Below are positions 6,542 to 9,097 of a DNA stretch of 9,097 bases, piece by piece (the stretch's first letter is position 1; each line of letters starts with the position of its first letter). Source of the stretch: CAZCWX01 sp964502465 (GTDB taxonomy: Bacteria; Desulfobacterota; Binatia; Bin18); contig CAZCWX010000538.1 of NCBI GenBank assembly GCA_964502465.1, positions 1-9,097 on the forward strand, given 5' to 3'. Below the pieces are notes generated by a model that made no database searches, was not told where the DNA came from, and was given only the letters and a program-made list of their open reading frames with translations. A program made the translations under genes and the position numbers.

Positions 6542-6556
6542 GCGGCTCACAGCCGC
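6542..6556 (-). other. Perfect hairpin directly upstream of the Shine-Dalgarno
   Basis: On the minus strand GCGGCT, loop GTG and AGCCGC form a perfect 6-bp, GC-rich stem that ends one base before AAGGAGG. Its place in the 5' leader of the exported-protein mRNA suggests an effect on ribosome access or mRNA stability. It could also be a protein-binding inverted repeat in DNA. The function is inferred from position only. Confidence 0.45.
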
Positions 6557-6596
6557 TCTATATTTGCTGACAAAACATGACTCTTGGAGGAACAAT

Positions 6597-6701
6597 GTGA
6601 CTGGGTGCATAGGAAGGTGGCAGGCAGCGGAGAGAGGGATGAGAAGCACCAGGAAAGAGGAAAGTGAGCAGCGGAGCGTTGCAAGATCACGCAGGATATG
6701 A
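6597..6701 (+). CDS. Possible 34-residue basic mini-ORF
   Basis: A GTG at 6597 is preceded by GGAGG at 6586-6590 with 6-nt spacing. It opens a 34-codon frame ending in TGA at 6701, upstream of the cyclic-nucleotide-binding gene. The product would be rich in Arg, Ser and Glu (for example GMRSTRKEESEQRSVARSRR). The same site also offers an ATG immediately followed by TGA (6595-6600). The DNA is purine-rich, and the composition does not resemble a typical protein, so this may be leader sequence rather than a gene. Confidence 0.2.
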   Translation: MTGCIGRWQAAERGMRSTRKEESEQRSVARSRRI

Positions 6702-6755
6702 TGAATAACTATCCATACGGATTGATAGGTGCAGAGAGCAACAGAGAGAGGGTCC

Positions 6756-7190
6756 ATGAAATCCGTTAATTGGCAAGACCTCTTGCAAAGGCATCCCATC
6801 TTTGCGAGTCTCAGTGAGGCCGAAATTGCCCAGCTGCTTCGGGATGAGGGCTCGCACGAGCGCGTGTCCCCCCAAGCCACGGTCATCCTCAGAGAAGGGG
6901 AAGGAGGCGACTCCGTGTTTCTGATTGGGGCCGGCTCCGTGCAGGTCACGCTATGGGGCACAAGGGGACCGCTCATGCCGCTGGCCGTCTTACAGGCCGG
7001 GGACATTTTCGGGGAGATGGCGGTCTTGGAACGCAAGCCGAGAGCCGCGACGGTGGTCGCCAGGGAGGAGTGTGTGCTGTTAGAGGTCGCCGGAGAGGCG
7101 CTCCGCACCCTGCTGGAGGCGCATCCGGAGATACAGGTCAAGCTGTACACCGTCGTACGCGACCGACTGAGACAAGCCAGCCAGCCATAA
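6756..7190 (+). CDS. Stand-alone cyclic-nucleotide-binding domain protein
   Basis: This 144-residue protein consists of one CRP-type cNMP-binding domain and little else. The N-terminal helix HPIFASLSEAEIAQLL (13-28) leads into the beta roll. The phosphate-binding cassette is FGEMAVLERKPRAATV (85-100), with Glu87 in the ribose-binding position and Arg96 in the phosphate-binding position. A C-terminal helix (115-140) ends the protein. There is no helix-turn-helix, kinase, channel or transporter part, unlike CRP/FNR regulators of about 220 residues. It may sense cAMP or cGMP and act by binding a partner. ATG 6756 is preferred because family homology begins there. Its GAGAGGG (6746-6752) is rather close, but the alternative GTG at 6729 has no ribosome binding site. 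It is divergent from the exported protein and convergent with the monooxygenase. Confidence 0.88.
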   Translation: MKSVNWQDLLQRHPIFASLSEAEIAQLLRDEGSHERVSPQATVILREGEGGDSVFLIGAGSVQVTLWGTRGPLMPLAVLQAGDIFGEMAVLERKPRAATVVAREECVLLEVAGEALRTLLEAHPEIQVKLYTVVRDRLRQASQP

Positions 7191-7308
7191 CAAACGGCGT
7201 TCAGTGGGTAGGCAACGCCACGGGGAGAAAGGAGAATCTTGGCCTTCACCTCTCCCGCGAAGGGAAGCAGAAAGAAAATCACCACGGGCCGAGAAACACC
7301 CCTTCTCT

Positions 7309-9081
7309 TTACTTCTTTGTGAAGACGAACTGCTCCCCCATCTTCTCCCTCGCTTCTTTCATGTGGGTATAGTACTGGAGGAAGCCGCCGTTATAGTTGC
7401 CGTCCTGCCGGCGGTTGAACTCCCCCTCAAAGTTATAGTACCCCGGCGTGCAGTCCTGGTTGCGGGTGGTCTTGCCGCGGTGCCGGATGACTTCCTGCAC
7501 CCACCACTCCTCGGCCTCTGGAGTGACGTCCATGGTCTGGTAGCCCTGACGGCGCACGTAATCGATGCATGCAGCGATGTGATCGCCCTGGGTTTGCAGC
7601 ATGTCGGTCAGGTTGAACTGGAATGAGGCCTGGTAACCACCCATGATGAAGAGGTTAGGGTAGCCCTGCGAATGGATGCCATAGAGCGTGCGGATGCCGT
7701 CACGGTATTTATCATTGAGGTCGAGGTCATGCTCTCCCTTGATCTGATTGTAGATGCCCGTCTTCTGCACCTCGAAGCCGGTGGCGTAGATGAGGACGTC
7801 GAGCGCGTACTGGGTGCCCTCGAACAGTGGTCCCTTCTCGGTGATCTCAGTGATGCCTTTACCTTTGGTGTCAATCAAATGGACATTGGGCCGGTTGTAG
7901 GCGGGGAGGTACTCGTCGTCGAAGCAGGGGCGTTTGCACATGAACATGTACCACGGCTTGAGCGCCTCTGCCGTTGCCTGGTCCTTGACGATCTCGTCGA
8001 TGCGTTTGTGGATCCGCATCATGTACTCGATGTTGGCATTCTCTTGTCTACGGATCTTCTCCTCACGGGACAGAGAGGCAAGCGCTGCCTTTTGCTCCTC
8101 GGTCAACTGCGGTCCCCTGATCGCGCGCACACGCCGCTCGGCCTGCCACCCCGGTTGCAGTTTCCGCGCCCAGTTGGGATCGGTGGCCCAGTCGTTGCGG
8201 AGGTCAATGGACGAGGGGGTGCGTTGGAAGACGTACAGCTCTTTGGCTGCGGCGCCGAGACGGGGAATGGCCTGGACCGCCGAGGCACCTGTGCCGATGA
8301 TGCCCACGACTTTGTCGGCCAGACCCGACAGATCCTCTTTGGTGTAGGCGTAGTCCCAGCGCGAAGTGTGAAAGGAGTAACCCGTGAACCGCTCCATTCC
8401 CTTGATCTTCGACAGCTTCGGCTTGGAGAGCGTGCCATTGGCGCAGATCACAAACTGCGCCTTCATCTGGTCACCCCGATCCGTGGTGATGTGCCACATC
8501 TGTTCGGTTTCGTCCCATACGGTAGAGGTAACGGTGGTCTGGAAGACCGCGAGCTCGTACAGGTGGTACTTCCGGGCGATGGCCTGGCAGTGGGCGTAGA
8601 TTTCCGGGCCCTTGGCGTAGCGGTTCTTGGGCACGTAGTCCATTTCGTCGAGCAGGGGGAGATAATCATAGGAGGGCACGTCACACGCCACCCCAGGGTA
8701 GCGGTTCCAGTACCACGTGCCGCCTACGTCGGCTCCCCGCTCGACGATGCGAATGCTCTCAACGCCACACTCCCGCAGTCGTGCTGAGGTAAGGAGGGCA
8801 GAAAACCCGCCACCGATGAACAGGCATTCAACGGTATCGGTGATGGGTGCGCGGGGCGTGAGCTCGCCGCCGTAGGGGTCGATCTCGTATGGCGCCAGCG
8901 CCCCGGCGAGATCGGACGTGTACTGGGCCGTGCCTTCTGGTCGGTATTTTAGTCTCAGGTCGCGCTCCTCGGCGAACTTCTGCTTGACGCGCTCGTAGTA
9001 TGCTTGCGGCTTTGTAGGATTCCGTAGCGGGTTAAAGGCACCGATGGCCTGGGGTTCTGGGACACCCGTGGGTTGCTCCAT
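7309..9081 (-). CDS. Type I Baeyer-Villiger-type flavin monooxygenase
   Basis: This is a 590-residue FAD- and NADPH-dependent monooxygenase. After an N-terminal extension of about 85 residues comes the first Rossmann motif FIGGGFSAL (88-96), then ERGADVGGTWYWNRYPGVACD (114-134). The Baeyer-Villiger fingerprint F-x-G-x-x-x-H-x-x-x-W-D is intact at 232-243. The second Rossmann motif is GTGASA (263-268), and the ATG motif is IYATGF (432-437). The C terminus has GGYQASFQFN (481-490). Family enzymes insert one oxygen from O2 next to a carbonyl or oxidise heteroatoms; the substrate is unknown. The N-terminal extension and GGGF motif recall the HAPMO/cyclopentadecanone group. The last Gly of G-x-G-x-x-G is Ala in the FAD motif. 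ATG 9081 is chosen over ATG 9087 on ribosome-binding-site spacing. No neighbouring dehydrogenase or hydrolase gene completes a pathway. Confidence 0.92.
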   Translation of the reverse strand: MEQPTGVPEPQAIGAFNPLRNPTKPQAYYERVKQKFAEERDLRLKYRPEGTAQYTSDLAGALAPYEIDPYGGELTPRAPITDTVECLFIGGGFSALLTSARLRECGVESIRIVERGADVGGTWYWNRYPGVACDVPSYDYLPLLDEMDYVPKNRYAKGPEIYAHCQAIARKYHLYELAVFQTTVTSTVWDETEQMWHITTDRGDQMKAQFVICANGTLSKPKLSKIKGMERFTGYSFHTSRWDYAYTKEDLSGLADKVVGIIGTGASAVQAIPRLGAAAKELYVFQRTPSSIDLRNDWATDPNWARKLQPGWQAERRVRAIRGPQLTEEQKAALASLSREEKIRRQENANIEYMMRIHKRIDEIVKDQATAEALKPWYMFMCKRPCFDDEYLPAYNRPNVHLIDTKGKGITEITEKGPLFEGTQYALDVLIYATGFEVQKTGIYNQIKGEHDLDLNDKYRDGIRTLYGIHSQGYPNLFIMGGYQASFQFNLTDMLQTQGDHIAACIDYVRRQGYQTMDVTPEAEEWWVQEVIRHRGKTTRNQDCTPGYYNFEGEFNRRQDGNYNGGFLQYYTHMKEAREKMGEQFVFTKK

Positions 9082-9087
9082 GTTCAT

Positions 9088-9094
9088 ACCTCCC
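9088..9094 (-). promoter_or_regulatory. Ribosome binding site that favours start 9081 for the monooxygenase
   Basis: On the minus strand GGGAGGT abuts ATG 9087, leaving essentially no spacer. The next ATG, at 9081, is 7 nt from GGAGG, an ideal distance. The protein therefore probably begins MEQPTG rather than two residues earlier. Confidence 0.7.
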
Positions 9095-9097
9095 TGC

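Noticed and set aside
6679..6707. TTGCAA followed by A/T-rich sequence as a promoter for the cNMP-binding gene
   Set aside because: No -10-like hexamer lies at 16-18 bp spacing; the nearby TATGAT is only 12 bp away.
7196..7219. Inverted repeat GGCGTT/AACGCC after the cNMP-binding gene as a terminator
   Set aside because: Only 6 bp with a 12-nt loop and no following T run; it could form by chance.
6527..7285. Minus-strand open frame extending the six-cysteine protein to 390 residues
   Set aside because: It runs antisense through the well-supported cNMP-binding gene and lacks protein-like composition. The ATG at 6526 has a perfect ribosome site and a signal peptide right after it.
7672..8787. 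371-residue plus-strand open frame
   Set aside because: It is the mirror of the monooxygenase gene; the minus-strand frame carries all family motifs, and long antisense frames are expected in GC-rich genes.

Overview
The window is bacterial chromosomal DNA with moderately high GC. It is densely packed, and no gene-free stretch exceeds about 230 bp. I see no tRNA, rRNA, CRISPR array, transposase or integrase. The gene content fits an uncultured environmental bacterium: a Baeyer-Villiger-type flavin monooxygenase and a very large fusion regulator with an OmpR/CadC-type winged helix, an AAA ATPase and TPRs. From memory, fusions of this kind are common in Tectomicrobia, Binatota, Desulfobacterota and Acidobacteria-like genomes. 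I cannot fix the phylum from sequence alone.

Layout, left to right. (1) 1-80 is the 3' end of a plus-strand gene of unknown identity. About 130 bp follow with no convincing signal. (2) 212-2802 is a compact plus-strand run of four small enzyme genes: a proline-iminopeptidase-like alpha/beta hydrolase, a small cupin, a GNAT acetyltransferase and a YfcE-like metallophosphoesterase. The gaps are 29, 66 and 15 bp, so they are probably one transcription unit, although no single pathway links them. (3) 2883-5969 encodes a 1028-residue winged-helix/AAA-ATPase/TPR regulator. It starts at a GTG with an excellent ribosome binding site. A possible -10 box lies just upstream. (4) 5970-6112 is a convergent intergenic region with a weak possible terminator and a short GC hairpin. 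(5) 6113-6526 (minus) encodes a small, probably exported protein with six cysteines. It is divergent from (6) 6756-7190 (plus), a stand-alone cyclic-nucleotide-binding domain. The 229 bp between them hold a hairpin directly against the Shine-Dalgarno of the exported protein and a possible 34-codon mini-ORF. (7) 7191-7308 is a convergent gap with one unconvincing hairpin. (8) 7309-9081 (minus) is a type I Baeyer-Villiger monooxygenase with an N-terminal extension, complete to its ribosome binding site at the window edge.

The most unusual signal is inside the large regulator. Three separate places, all at expected domain or helix boundaries, are built from DNA with a 7-bp period: 3240-3323, 3504-3541 and 5696-5723. 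Each uses a different heptamer. The first tract exactly fills the linker between the DNA-binding and ATPase domains and is 12 heptamers, or 28 codons, long. This looks like heptanucleotide tandem-repeat expansion tolerated at loops of one protein. Because 7 is not a multiple of 3, gain or loss of one unit would switch the reading frame. Functional links between the genes are otherwise speculative.
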